From: Vibrio echinoideorum
Lineage (GTDB): Bacteria > Pseudomonadota > Gammaproteobacteria > Enterobacterales > Vibrionaceae
Length of the DNA: 64,000 nt
NCBI RefSeq assembly: GCF_024347455.1
Contig: NZ_AP025484.1
Location: 310,001 to 374,000, forward strand
Direction of reading: 5' to 3'
Of this stretch, positions 45,289-53,685 are shown piece after piece (within the stretch, counting starts at the first letter, position 1; each line of letters starts with the position of its first letter). Position numbers and translations under genes: made by a program. Below the pieces are notes generated by a model. That model was not told the DNA's origin. It saw only the letters and a program-made list of their open reading frames with translations, and did not search any database.

Positions 45289-45823
45289 TTTAAAGTGGCC
45301 CAGTGAGGAAAGTAATGATTGCCAGATATTGGTTCTACTTATTATTGGGTTGGATGTTACTTGAAGAATATATGGCTTAACAGACTCCACCTTACGTTCA
45401 GCAATCTAAAGCACTGCTTCCAAGTTGAAGCAATCGTTTTCTTTATGTTTTGGTTGTTGTTGGTTAGCGTTTTAATCTTTTAATGTGAGGATTTCTAGTG
45501 ATATTAACCAGCATATCATTAGTGTATGGATGGTTGGTTCGAACGGGTTTTGTAAACATCTAAAATGTAAGTGTAAGTAAGAAAATAAAGCAAATGTAAG
45601 GGGCGTAAAGCCACTTAAAACTGGAGAAGATATTCGCTCTGAACTGCGATATTTACGTAAACTAGGGCGAACTGATAGCTCGTCGCTATGTTTTGTAAAT
45701 GTATATTTACAAAAGCGATCATTATGTTTTGCGTACGGTAAAATTAATGCTCTAATAACAGCATTGAGGATATATGAGCAGTATATATACTGCCTTCGCT
45801 TTTAATAAATACGGGTGATAGGA
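45289..45823. other. divergent control region upstream of two-component genes
   Basis: This 535-base gap lies between an exported protein gene and the response regulator gene. It has several TGTAAG/GTAAA-like direct repeats at about 45551-45620 and a palindrome at 45691-45714. No gene is visible. Confidence 0.5.
45691..45714. promoter_or_regulatory. 10-base-arm palindrome upstream of the response regulator
   Basis: TTTTGTAAAT (45691-45700) and ATTTACAAAA (45705-45714) are perfectly complementary with a GTAT spacer. It lies 110 bases before the response regulator start and may bind that regulator or a global regulator. Confidence 0.6.
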
Positions 45824-46513
45824 ATGTCGAAAACCAAAGTGCTCATTGTCGAAGATGACCAAGAGATAGCTCGTTTAACCACACTTTATCTCGAAGCTGA
45901 AGGTTACAATGTTAGCGTGGTTCATGAGGGGAATTTGGCTCTTGATGCAATCCGAAATATCGAACCAGATTTAGTTTTATTGGATTTAATGCTCCCTGGT
46001 ATGAACGGTGCACAGATTTGTCGTCAAGCTCGTGAGTTTTATAATGGAATGATCTTGGTACTGACGGCCTCTGCTGATGAAATGAGTGAAGTAAGTTTAT
46101 TCAAATTTGGTGCCGACGATTACGTCGCAAAGCCAATTCGTGGTCATGCCTTATTAGCGCGAATTGAAGCGCTGTTACGTAGAGCTTCCCCTGTTATCAC
46201 CGCTCAAGAAATAGCCCCTGAAAAGCAATGTGATATTGTGATCAATACGACCGCCCAAAGTGCCACTCTGTATGGTCAGAACCTCAAACTTACTTCTGCT
46301 GAGTTTGAAATCTTAAATCTTCTGGTTAATAACATCAGTCAAGTCGTTACTCGAGACCAATGTTGTCAGCTATTTAGAGGGATTGATTACGCTTTTAATG
46401 ATCGTTCTATTGATATGCGAGTCTCCGGTTTAAGACGAAAACTACGCATTCACGCAAAAGACAAACAGTTGATCCGTACGGTTCGCAATAAGGGGTACAT
46501 GCTGGTTGCGTAA
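45824..46513 (+). CDS. OmpR-family response regulator (RstA-like)
   Basis: The 229-residue protein has a receiver domain with the acidic pair in VLIVEDDQE, the phosphorylated Asp D54 (VLLDLMLPGMNG) and the Lys in YVAKPIRG, followed by an OmpR-type winged helix (LKLTSAEFEILNLLVNN ... SGLRRKLRI ... IRTVRNKGYML). It is the partner of the kinase whose start overlaps its end. I prefer ATG 45824; a start nine bases earlier is possible. Sequence similarity to RstA is a memory-based impression. Confidence 0.93.
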   Translation: MSKTKVLIVEDDQEIARLTTLYLEAEGYNVSVVHEGNLALDAIRNIEPDLVLLDLMLPGMNGAQICRQAREFYNGMILVLTASADEMSEVSLFKFGADDYVAKPIRGHALLARIEALLRRASPVITAQEIAPEKQCDIVINTTAQSATLYGQNLKLTSAEFEILNLLVNNISQVVTRDQCCQLFRGIDYAFNDRSIDMRVSGLRRKLRIHAKDKQLIRTVRNKGYMLVA

Positions 46514-47855
46514 GTTCATAACGGCGAAACTTCGTTCTGTTTCGATGTTTGCTCGATTGTATCTTGGGATTGTGGTTGGTATGTCGGCAACGATCTTTTT
46601 GTTTGTGAACCTAGGTGAAGGGCACATGCGAAGAACCGAGATCGAAACTTTCTTAAATGATGGTATTTACTTCGTTGAGCAGTATACCCGTCAGCACAAT
46701 CAATATAATTCACTGTATAAAGAACTCGATAGAACAGGCTACCAACAATTTTATATCTTCAATTTACGCCTGTTAGATAATTGGTCGGGAGAGGCTCCCT
46801 GCCAACGATGCGAGTTATTTACCACTTTAAATGGTGTACCCATATATCTCAGTGATAACGATCTGTACTCGGCGGTGTTTCAACTTCCAAATTCTAAATT
46901 TAGTTTCGCGTTCAGTGAGGTAGGGGATTTTTTCTCTCCTGAAATTGAATGGTATGAAGATTCAGAAAGAAACTTTCTACTTGGGCTTTTGTTCGCCATT
47001 ATTGTCGCGATCGGCGCAAGTGTTTACTTACCTGTGAGGCGTTTTCAAGAAAGAATCGAGTTGCTGGTTGAGAAGCAAAAACAGTTTGGTCGAGGGAAAC
47101 TCAGTACTCGTTCTGATCTAGACGACATTCATCCTGTGTCAGATTTGGCCAGCAGCTTTAACTTCATGGCTGAAGAGATCGAGAGCAAAGTGAAACAAAG
47201 CCACATCTTTGCTCAAGCTATTCCACATGAGGTGCGCACCCCGCTCAGTCGTATTCAGCTGGCGACCGATATTCTAAGAAGGGGAGCCCCCGACCATCAT
47301 CAGGCGCTTTTCGATGATATTGATACCTACATTGAGGATATCAACGATCTCACTTCAGAAATTATCATGCTGTCGAAGTTGAATGTCATGGATAACTCAT
47401 TCTTTGAGCTCGTTAAAGTGACCTCTGACCTTCATGAGTACTGTCTCGATCGTATTCGTTACTCTCAGTTAGATAATGTGCTCTTTGAATCCAAAGTAGG
47501 GCAAGATTGCAAGATTAAGTGTGATTGCTCAATGGCACGTTTGGTCTTCGATAATATTCTCAAAAACGCGGGTAATTACACGCGTGATGAGGTGTGGATG
47601 ACACTGGATGAGAATTCAGAAAATTGGTTAGTGGTTATTGAAGATAATGGTTCTGGAATTCTAGAAGACAGTCGTGATGAAGTGTTTCTTCCGTTTTCCC
47701 GTCTAGATTCAAGCAGAACCTCAACAACGGGTGGTTTGGGGTTAGGCCTTGCTATTGCTATGTCGGCCGCTAAAAAGCTTGCTTGGGATATCAAAGTTGA
47801 CAATAGCAACTATGGCGGTGCTAAGTTCAGTATCGTGATTTCGAAGGTACAGTAA
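46506..47855 (+). CDS. sensor histidine kinase (RstB-like) with CxxC in its periplasmic domain
   Basis: The 449-residue kinase has a membrane segment at about 18-36, a periplasmic domain (about 37-155), a second membrane segment (157-175), a HAMP region, a HisKA domain with the phospho-accepting H241 (IPHEVRTPLSR), and a HATPase domain (NILKNAGNYT, VIEDNGSGI, GGLGLGLAI). The periplasmic part contains APCQRCELF, a C99-x2-C102 pair that could sense redox state or bind metal; this is inferred. The start used is TTG overlapping the regulator stop by eight bases; an ATG at 46545 would remove 13 residues. Confidence 0.92.
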   Translation: MRKFITAKLRSVSMFARLYLGIVVGMSATIFLFVNLGEGHMRRTEIETFLNDGIYFVEQYTRQHNQYNSLYKELDRTGYQQFYIFNLRLLDNWSGEAPCQRCELFTTLNGVPIYLSDNDLYSAVFQLPNSKFSFAFSEVGDFFSPEIEWYEDSERNFLLGLLFAIIVAIGASVYLPVRRFQERIELLVEKQKQFGRGKLSTRSDLDDIHPVSDLASSFNFMAEEIESKVKQSHIFAQAIPHEVRTPLSRIQLATDILRRGAPDHHQALFDDIDTYIEDINDLTSEIIMLSKLNVMDNSFFELVKVTSDLHEYCLDRIRYSQLDNVLFESKVGQDCKIKCDCSMARLVFDNILKNAGNYTRDEVWMTLDENSENWLVVIEDNGSGILEDSRDEVFLPFSRLDSSRTSTTGGLGLGLAIAMSAAKKLAWDIKVDNSNYGGAKFSIVISKVQ

Positions 47856-47896
47856 GCGGGTCTATTTGCAGACATTTACTCGCGAGTAAAGATTGT

Positions 47897-48064
47897 ATGT
47901 TAGCTGATACTGTTCATATACAAGTTTCCAACGTTGATATACTCGTTTCTAACGCTAATATATTAGCTTCTAACGCGTATGTATTAGCTTCTAACGCGTA
48001 TGTATTAGTTTCTAGCGCTGATGTATTAGCCTTCAACACCTATCTATCAGCGGGTAATGCTTAG
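47897..48064 (+). CDS. possible 55-residue repeat protein
   Basis: An ATG at 47897 opens a frame of 55 codons ending at 48064. It is built from a 21-base tandem repeat, so the product has seven-residue repeats like VLASNAY and VSNANIL, rich in A, S, N and V. The repeats all keep one frame open, which is notable but could follow from a 21-base unit lacking stops. There is no convincing ribosome site. It may be non-coding minisatellite DNA. Confidence 0.3.
   Translation: MLADTVHIQVSNVDILVSNANILASNAYVLASNAYVLVSSADVLAFNTYLSAGNA
47917..48050. repeat. degenerate 21-base tandem repeat, about six copies
   Basis: Units like TGTATTAGCTTCTAACGCGTA repeat at 21-base spacing, two of them nearly identical in the middle and the outer ones decayed. 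It lies between the histidine kinase and the following terminator. Confidence 0.85.
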
Positions 48065-48070
48065 ATAAAT

Positions 48071-48098
48071 GAAAGCCACGGTTGATGCCGTGGCTTTC
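48071..48098. terminator. terminator between kinase and GNAT genes
   Basis: Arms AAAGCCACGG (48072-48081) and CCGTGGCTTT (48088-48097) between convergent genes. Confidence 0.85.
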
Positions 48099-48130
48099 AT
48101 TTATGTTCTACATAGAAATGGCGAGTGTTG

Positions 48131-48667
48131 TTATCGCTTCGAGCGATGAAGTCCATAAATAGCATGGTCTATGATGCGACCATTCAAGTTCTCGTTACAA
48201 GTGATGATGCCTTCCAGTGTGAAATGTAAGCGCTCACAAACTTTACGGCTACTCATGTTCTCAGTGGCGGCTGATATCTCAATCTTTTCCATATCTAACT
48301 CATTGAAAGCAATATCAATCAGTTTTTTAACCACACGAGTGACGATGCCTTTGCCTTGTTGAGTCTGTGACACCCAATAGCCAATCGTTACCTTCCTGGT
48401 ATTGTGGTCGATGGTATTGAAACTGCAGTTACCGACGATCTTCCCTTGATACACGATGGCACATGTCATGCTTTTCCCTTCAGCATAATCGTGTAACGAA
48501 CGCTGGATAAAAATCCTAAAGTCTTGCTCTGTTTTACAGTGCGGTGGCCATGCTAACCATTGGCTAAGGTATTCATTTTGGCTTTGTGAATAGTCAGCGT
48601 AATGGGTAGCAAAGCTTTCTTCGACCAATGCGATGGAGAGTTCTTCGTCTATAACAGTTTCGAACAT
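48131..48667 (-). CDS. RimL/RimJ-type GNAT N-acetyltransferase
   Basis: The 178-residue protein is a GNAT of the RimL/YdaF type that acetylates protein N-termini or other amines. The acetyl-CoA loop is IGYWVSQTQQGKGIVTRVVKKLI (Q-x-x-G-K-G) near residue 110, followed by EKIEISAATENMSSRKVCERLHF. Start 48667 is chosen because GAGGA lies about ten bases upstream; the longer frame begins with unrelated residues. It faces the two-component genes across a terminator. Confidence 0.9.
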   Translation of the reverse strand: MFETVIDEELSIALVEESFATHYADYSQSQNEYLSQWLAWPPHCKTEQDFRIFIQRSLHDYAEGKSMTCAIVYQGKIVGNCSFNTIDHNTRKVTIGYWVSQTQQGKGIVTRVVKKLIDIAFNELDMEKIEISAATENMSSRKVCERLHFTLEGIITCNENLNGRIIDHAIYGLHRSKR

Positions 48668-48891
48668 ACGTGTTTTTGTCCTCGGTTGGTTTGAAAATGT
48701 ACGATTAACAGCAGGATATAATGTCGCATAATAAACAATATGCAACAACTTGTAGCGCGAATATTACGTGATACGTTAGTTCTATCACGAAACTCGTTAA
48801 ACCTTACAATAGTTGTGTATATAATCATTAGCTATGCATTAGTATTGGCATCCTAAACATATAAAAACTATAAAAATGCTAGGCTTAAATA

Positions 48892-50157
48892 ATGATTCAA
48901 CATTGCCAGAATGTAACCGTAGACCTTAGAAAGGCTCTATTTGGTATTGCGAAGGCGCTTGATAACGTCGGTTTTGAAAGCAAAAATCATGGACAAAGGG
49001 TGGGCTACATCGCGTATCGATGTGCTCTGAGTGTCGGATGGGAAGAAGAACAGGCGCAACTTGCGTTCTCATTGGGGTTAATTCACGACTGTGGTGTATC
49101 GCAAATTGATGAGCAGCTCAGCCTGACTTCAGGGTTTGTTCCAGATGCGAGCTATCACCATTGTCAAAAGGGTTATCAAATCCTAAAAGAGTGCCCGGTT
49201 CTTTCTATATTCGCTAAGCCGGTGCTTTATCACCATACCCCTTGGGTTGAGCTTAAGGCGATGCCGATCAGCGAGTTAGAAAAGGAGTTGGCTGCGATTG
49301 TCATGTTAGCAGACCGGGTCGACTACCTTTACGGCATCACTTCTTCAGATCGGTATGGGAACCTGACTCCAGATGGCAAGGCGAGCATTATTGAATGCTT
49401 GACTGAACAAGTGGATGAAATGTTCGAAACCAACCTCGTTCAACATATGTGTGAATTGGTCGATCTGGATGATTTTTGGTTTTCGATGGAAATACCCTAC
49501 ATCGAAAATATGAGGGATAACTTTGAACCGGTGCCCTTCTTTTCTCAACAAATGTCATTGGATGAGACGGTTGCCTTTGCTGAATTTATTGCCAATGTTG
49601 TTGATACAAAGAGTTCATTTACTTTTAAGCACTCCTTAAAGGTAGGCCAACTCTCTGAGTACTTAGCCAAGCAACTGGGTTATTCATATAAAACTCAACG
49701 AAAGCTCTATTTAGCAGGGTTGGTTCACGATATAGGTAAACTGCAAACGCCAAATAACATTCTGCATAAGCCGGATTTACTGACTGAAGAAGAGTACTGT
49801 TGTATTAAGCGGCACGCGACGGACACTCGATTTGCATTGCAGGAATTATTTAGTTCTCCACAAATTTGTCAGTGGGCATCCAATCATCATGAACGCTTAG
49901 ACGGTTCTGGCTACCCTATGGGAAAAACGGCTGAAGAGTTAGACCAACCGAGTCGGATCGTCGCAGTGGTAGATGTGTTCCAAGCATTATCTCAATCACG
50001 CCCTTATCGTGCAGGTATGACGTTAGAACAGACGATGGCTATCTTGAGGGACTACGTCGATAATTATAAGTTGGATCGAGAAGTGTTTGAGTGCCTTGAA
50101 AAACACGCACAATACTGTTTTGAATTATCGACTGATAAAAGAATGTTTGCGTTTTAA
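48892..50157 (+). CDS. HD-GYP phosphodiesterase with extra N-terminal HD domain
   Basis: The 421-residue protein has an N-terminal HD-like domain (about 20-160, with GLIHDCGVSQ) that lacks the GYP part, and a C-terminal HD-GYP domain (about 235-400). The latter has HDIGK, HHERLDGSGYPMG and RIVAVVDVFQALSQSRPYRAGM, all hallmarks of an active cyclic-dinucleotide phosphodiesterase. From memory, V. cholerae VCA0681-type proteins, which hydrolyse 3'3'-cGAMP, have a similar size, so either c-di-GMP or cGAMP is possible. No sensory or membrane domain is seen. Confidence 0.92.
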   Translation: MIQHCQNVTVDLRKALFGIAKALDNVGFESKNHGQRVGYIAYRCALSVGWEEEQAQLAFSLGLIHDCGVSQIDEQLSLTSGFVPDASYHHCQKGYQILKECPVLSIFAKPVLYHHTPWVELKAMPISELEKELAAIVMLADRVDYLYGITSSDRYGNLTPDGKASIIECLTEQVDEMFETNLVQHMCELVDLDDFWFSMEIPYIENMRDNFEPVPFFSQQMSLDETVAFAEFIANVVDTKSSFTFKHSLKVGQLSEYLAKQLGYSYKTQRKLYLAGLVHDIGKLQTPNNILHKPDLLTEEEYCCIKRHATDTRFALQELFSSPQICQWASNHHERLDGSGYPMGKTAEELDQPSRIVAVVDVFQALSQSRPYRAGMTLEQTMAILRDYVDNYKLDREVFECLEKHAQYCFELSTDKRMFAF

Positions 50158-50255
50158 CGCTAGTGAATGCTTATTGGTTGTGAGGCGTTGGTGTGATGCA
50201 CTTGTTCGCCATGCGTTTTCAGTCATGTTGTTAGATAAATGACTAAGCACCAGAA

Positions 50256-50288
50256 AAAAAAGCGATAGCCTCGGCTATCGCTTTTTTA
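50256..50288. terminator. terminator between HD-GYP and PTS genes
   Basis: Arms AAAGCGATAGCC and GGCTATCGCTTT with a three-base loop and long A/T runs on both sides. Works for both convergent transcripts. Confidence 0.92.
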
Positions 50289-50348
50289 ATGGGGGCTTTC
50301 AGGAGCTAAACATCAGCAAGAGCTAAAGGTTAAGACCTAAAAATTGAG

Positions 50349-50798
50349 CTAGTATCGCTTTAAGATCTCGATGATCTCTTGTTCTGTTTCCGCTGCGATG
50401 ATGGCATCAATGTCTTCATCATTTTGGAACAGCTCTGAAAGCGCCATAATGGTATGGATATGGCTATCGGAATCCATTGCCGCCAGAGTAATCGAGAGGT
50501 AAACGTCACCGTTGTCTTCTGATTCTAAATCGACACCGTTTTTGAACACCGTCAACTGAAGAGATGCTTCGTTTACGCCGTCTTCTGGGCGAGCGTGAGG
50601 CATCGCAATCTTTGGTGCTAGAACATAGTACGCGCCAATGTCTTTATGCTTTTGCTTAATCGCTTCAACATAGCTTGCTTCAATTTTGTTACTTGCTAGC
50701 AGTGTTGAACAGGTCACATCAAGCGCAGCATCAACCGTTAGGTTCTCTTCAGAGTTGATGATAACGCCTTGGTTACCAATTAAATCGAACAGGCTCAT
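50349..50798 (-). CDS. PTS IIA component, mannitol/fructose/ascorbate type
   Basis: The 149-residue protein is a PTS EIIA type-2 domain. IAMPHARPEDGV near residue 69 holds the phosphorylated His. It passes phosphate from HPr to the IIB protein. Its ATG overlaps the IIC gene's stop (ATGA), so it is translationally coupled. The acidic C-terminus (EDIDAIIAAETEQEIIEIL) is common for these proteins. Confidence 0.93.
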   Translation of the reverse strand: MSLFDLIGNQGVIINSEENLTVDAALDVTCSTLLASNKIEASYVEAIKQKHKDIGAYYVLAPKIAMPHARPEDGVNEASLQLTVFKNGVDLESEDNGDVYLSITLAAMDSDSHIHTIMALSELFQNDEDIDAIIAAETEQEIIEILKRY

Positions 50799-52051
50799 GA
50801 AACAATCCATCCTAGAATCAGACCAACGACACCGAAGTCAAAGTCAGCAAATGTTGTTGCTTCAAGACCGAGGCCACCAAGAACTGGAAGTAGAAGCATT
50901 GGTAGGAAAGAGATACATAGGCCTTGAGTGAAAGAACCTAAGATAGCACCACGTAGACCGCCAGTTGCATTACCGTAAACGCCAGCTGCACCACCTACAA
51001 AGAAGTGTGGAACTACGCCCGCTACAATGATTGTCCAACCAAGTGCGCCTTGTACTGCCATTGCTAGTAGACCTGCTGCGAAAGAACAAAGGAAGCCGAT
51101 AAGTACCGCGTTTGGTGCTACAGGGAATACCATTGGGCAGTCTAGAGCAGGTTTTGCGCCTGGTACTAGCTTGTCTGAAATACCTTTAAATGCAGGTACA
51201 ATTTCAGCAATCAACATCTTCACACCTTGCAGTACGATGTAGACACCACCAGCAAAGATAAGAGACTGCATGAAGGTGAATACGACCCAGTTTTGACCGC
51301 TAGAAACCGTTTCTACAAACTCGCCGCCAGCAATAATAGATGCAAGCATGAAGAAGATAGCCATTGTTGTTGCAACAGCAACCGGCGTATCACGTAGGAA
51401 CATTAAGCTTTTTGGAACTTGGATATCTTCTGTTGTTTTCGATGTGTCACCGAATTTGCTACCAATGAAGCCCGATACGATGTAAGAAAGGGTAGAGAAG
51501 TGACCGATAGCAAGTTGGTCTGTACCCATTACTTTTTCAGTGTACTTCTGGCCCAATGCAGGCATCACAACCATCAGTGTGCCGACAAGAATTGCACCAA
51601 TAGCCACTAAAACGGTTCCTTCGATACCAGCTGAAGACAGAATAACTGCCACTAGCATCGACATAAACATGGTGTGGTGACCCGTTAAGAAAATATATTT
51701 TAAAGGAGTTAAACGAGCCAATAAAATATTCACAACAAATGCAAAGAACATGATTAGAGCCATTTCATAACCGAATGCTTCTTGTGCTAATGCAACAATC
51801 GCTTCGTTATTTGGAATAACACCATGTACACCGAATGCTTCTGTAAATACAACTGAGAAGTTATTTAGAGCGCCAACAAGAGCACCAGCACCAAAACCTA
51901 AAATTAGGAAACCCATTACAGTTTTAATGGTGCCTTTTAGAATGGTAGAAATATCGGCTTTCTGAGCAACAAGGCCAATGAAAGCAATTAAACCTACCAT
52001 GATTGCTGGCTCTTTTAATAAGCCGAGCATGAACTCGAAAAAGTTTTGCAT
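50795..52051 (-). CDS. PTS IIC component, ascorbate (UlaA/SgaT) family
   Basis: The 418-residue polytopic membrane protein matches the UlaA-type IIC family, which carries L-ascorbate or related sugars across the inner membrane. Typical are TGHHTMFMSMLVA near residue 130, the DTSKTTEDIQVPKSLMFLRD loop, and GAAGVYGNATGGLRGAI near the end. It is flanked by its IIB and IIA partners. Whether the sugar is ascorbate is not certain, as no ulaD/E/G-like catabolic genes are adjacent. Confidence 0.92.
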   Translation of the reverse strand: MQNFFEFMLGLLKEPAIMVGLIAFIGLVAQKADISTILKGTIKTVMGFLILGFGAGALVGALNNFSVVFTEAFGVHGVIPNNEAIVALAQEAFGYEMALIMFFAFVVNILLARLTPLKYIFLTGHHTMFMSMLVAVILSSAGIEGTVLVAIGAILVGTLMVVMPALGQKYTEKVMGTDQLAIGHFSTLSYIVSGFIGSKFGDTSKTTEDIQVPKSLMFLRDTPVAVATTMAIFFMLASIIAGGEFVETVSSGQNWVVFTFMQSLIFAGGVYIVLQGVKMLIAEIVPAFKGISDKLVPGAKPALDCPMVFPVAPNAVLIGFLCSFAAGLLAMAVQGALGWTIIVAGVVPHFFVGGAAGVYGNATGGLRGAILGSFTQGLCISFLPMLLLPVLGGLGLEATTFADFDFGVVGLILGWIVS

Positions 52052-52061
52052 AATTTTGACC

Positions 52062-52331
52062 TTACATGAAAGTTTTTAGTTGTTCTTCGATTGATGCTTT
52101 GTCAAAAATATTTTTAAGGCTGATGATGTTTTCTTTTCCGCCTTCTTTTAGTTGGTTTGCAATGTCTGTTGCTGCTACCCAAATATCAGCGTTGCTTGAT
52201 GCTGCAGATGATAGATCTTCATGATCAATTTCAGCTTCGAAGCCAATTTTTTTAGCCACTTCTTTTACTGCCATTTCCATCATAAGTGAAGTACCAAGGC
52301 CGTTACCGCAAACTACAAGGATCTTTTTCAT
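52062..52331 (-). CDS. PTS IIB component, ascorbate-type
   Basis: The 89-residue protein is an UlaB-like IIB domain with the phosphorylated Cys in ILVVCGNGLGTSLMMEM (C8). It takes phosphate from IIA and gives it to the incoming sugar. It is the first gene of the IIB-IIC-IIA unit, with ten bases to the IIC gene. Upstream lies a control region with an inverted repeat. Confidence 0.95.
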   Translation of the reverse strand: MKKILVVCGNGLGTSLMMEMAVKEVAKKIGFEAEIDHEDLSSAASSNADIWVAATDIANQLKEGGKENIISLKNIFDKASIEEQLKTFM

Positions 52332-52421
52332 AATATTTGTCTCAATTGGATTTTAAGGGTTGAGAAACTTTGTTCTCTTATTGTGTGGAATCATAGTAAT
52401 GGAAATATTGGCATTTCAATA

Positions 52422-52464
52422 AGATCTGCATCACAAAGTCAAAATGAGATTGTGATGAAGATCT
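52422..52464. promoter_or_regulatory. 15-base inverted repeat in front of the PTS operon
   Basis: AGATCTGCATCACAA (52422-52436) and TTGTGATGAAGATCT (52450-52464) are inverted copies with one mismatch, 13 bases apart. Each contains TGTGAT followed by AGATCT, partly like a CRP half-site, but the symmetric arrangement suggests a dedicated regulator. Confidence 0.7.
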
Positions 52465-52615
52465 CGTTAATTTGTAGCAAAGATACAGAGTGAGACTTTG
52501 ATCAAATTTAACTTTTCACTCGAATATGCAACGTATTTTATTGTGAATGGTGTGCTTAATTATTTGAGGCGTTAGGGTATAAATGTCGAGAGGATTTATT
52601 GAGGAAAATGAGAAA

Positions 52616-53101
52616 TTAATCGTATCTGCCGTAATCGGTAAGCATTTTCTTAAGCATGCTATTAACGTCTTTGGTCTTCTTACTTCTTTTTGTTAATTGG
52701 CTAAGAGAGGTTGGTTTTGGTGTTTCAATTTTTTCGTTATCAACATATTCAACTTTGTCTTTCATTTTTTGTACTGCAGGTAATAGCATGCGAATCTCTT
52801 CGTTATTAGAGTTCGTCAGTACAACAATATTTTCAGACTCGACTTGCGCGATAGTCAGAATACCATGTTTTACGGATTCAACTTTTTCCCCAATCATAAT
52901 TGACTCAGGAGCTATTGAACGATCGGTAAGTTGACCTGTACGTAATTTAGCCGCACTGATAGCGCGGATATTTCCGGTATTTTCAAACGCAACAATAACA
53001 GTATGAGTATTATAATATTCAACTACTGTCACATAGCCATGTCTATTTGTTTTGAATCTAGCTCCATTGTTCATGTCGTGCGGAGCTTCCATTTTTTTCA
53101 C
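52616..53101 (-). CDS. protein with phage-type G-rf-tn domain, unknown function
   Basis: The 161-residue protein begins with GTG at 53101 after AGAGGA. Residues about 13-65 (GARFKTNRHGYVTVVEYYN, then VIVAFENTG, then LRTGQLTDRS) resemble a small domain that in phages often accompanies HNH homing endonucleases and AP2-type proteins. A second, weaker copy follows (IMIGEKVESVKHGILTIAQ ... VVLTNSNNEEIRML). The tail is basic (TKRSKKTKDVNSMLKKML). There is no nuclease domain. It lies upstream of the PTS operon in the same direction, separated by the palindromic region, so it may regulate or simply neighbour it. Confidence 0.65.
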   Translation of the reverse strand: MKKMEAPHDMNNGARFKTNRHGYVTVVEYYNTHTVIVAFENTGNIRAISAAKLRTGQLTDRSIAPESIMIGEKVESVKHGILTIAQVESENIVVLTNSNNEEIRMLLPAVQKMKDKVEYVDNEKIETPKPTSLSQLTKRSKKTKDVNSMLKKMLTDYGRYD

Positions 53102-53420
53102 GTGTGTCCTCTCTTAGTCTCGATGGCTGTTATATCTAATCAGCTCTATTAGTTTTTATAGATAATGAGTTGGTGAGATCATACAAAGTATATACGTATC
53201 TAAACTTAAGATGAATCTTGAAGTACCGTGAAATGAGGCAGAGCACAGAAAAGGGATAAGAATCACACAGAATTAACCGAATGATTACGTTCGTGCCTTT
53301 AAAGGCTTAACAACCCAAATTCAAACTCATACAGCTTGTTTACAGCTTATGAAGCACGTAAATGATGATAAACACCGCGTTTTGTTTAATCCTTGACCGC
53401 GCGATCGTTTGCGTTAAAAA

Positions 53421-53436
53421 TGTGATGAAAGTCTCA
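53421..53436 (+). promoter_or_regulatory. CRP-like site upstream of nupC leader
   Basis: TGTGATGAAAGTCTCA matches TGTGA-N6-TCACA with one mismatch and has A/T flanks (AAAAA before, CTTAA after). Nucleoside transporters are classic CRP targets, so this site probably drives the following leader and gene. Confidence 0.65.
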
Positions 53437-53454
53437 CTTAACTGTCTATACTTC

Positions 53455-53551
53455 TCTTCCGGTTTTAAGCCGGTGCTTAGCCAATACAAGCCGTCACATG
53501 GATATGTGAATGACCCCACGGACCGGACCAGCTACGTTCCACTGCTTGTAT
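53455..53551 (+). promoter_or_regulatory. structured RNA leader of nupC (candidate riboswitch or attenuator)
   Basis: A first hairpin of CCGG type (about 53459-53473) is followed by an element closed by ATACAAGC (53484-53491) with GCTTGTAT (53544-53551), 8 perfect pairs. Inside are CACAT/ATGTG (within 53495-53508) and CCGT/ACGG. The helix ends directly before the ribosome site of the upstream ORF. I do not recognise it as a known riboswitch class. Confidence 0.55.
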
Positions 53552-53565
53552 AAGGTGATCTTTAC

Positions 53566-53685
53566 ATGAACAACTCGTTGTTACATTCGCTAACGTTGTT
53601 AGCTCCTTCATCGCGTAGCGTTTTGCTTGCGGTTCTTTGTCCTATTCCTTTGATGTCATTCGTTTGGCTCATGTTTACTCTTTAA
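53566..53685 (+). CDS. 39-residue upstream ORF (possible leader peptide)
   Basis: ATG 53566 has AAGGTGAT seven bases upstream, a good ribosome site. The 39-codon frame ends with TAA at 53685, 18 bases before the nupC ATG and overlapping its ribosome-site region (TAAGGA). The product starts MNNSLLHSLTLLAPSSRS and continues hydrophobic with Leu, Val and Pro. It may be a leader peptide or a small membrane peptide. Leader-peptide status is inferred. Confidence 0.5.
   Translation: MNNSLLHSLTLLAPSSRSVLLAVLCPIPLMSFVWLMFTL

Noticed and set aside
53484-53551. Idea that the nupC leader is a known purine, preQ1, guanidine or c-di-GMP riboswitch.
   Set aside because: The conserved core bases of those classes as I remember them are not found, so it is left as an unknown fold.
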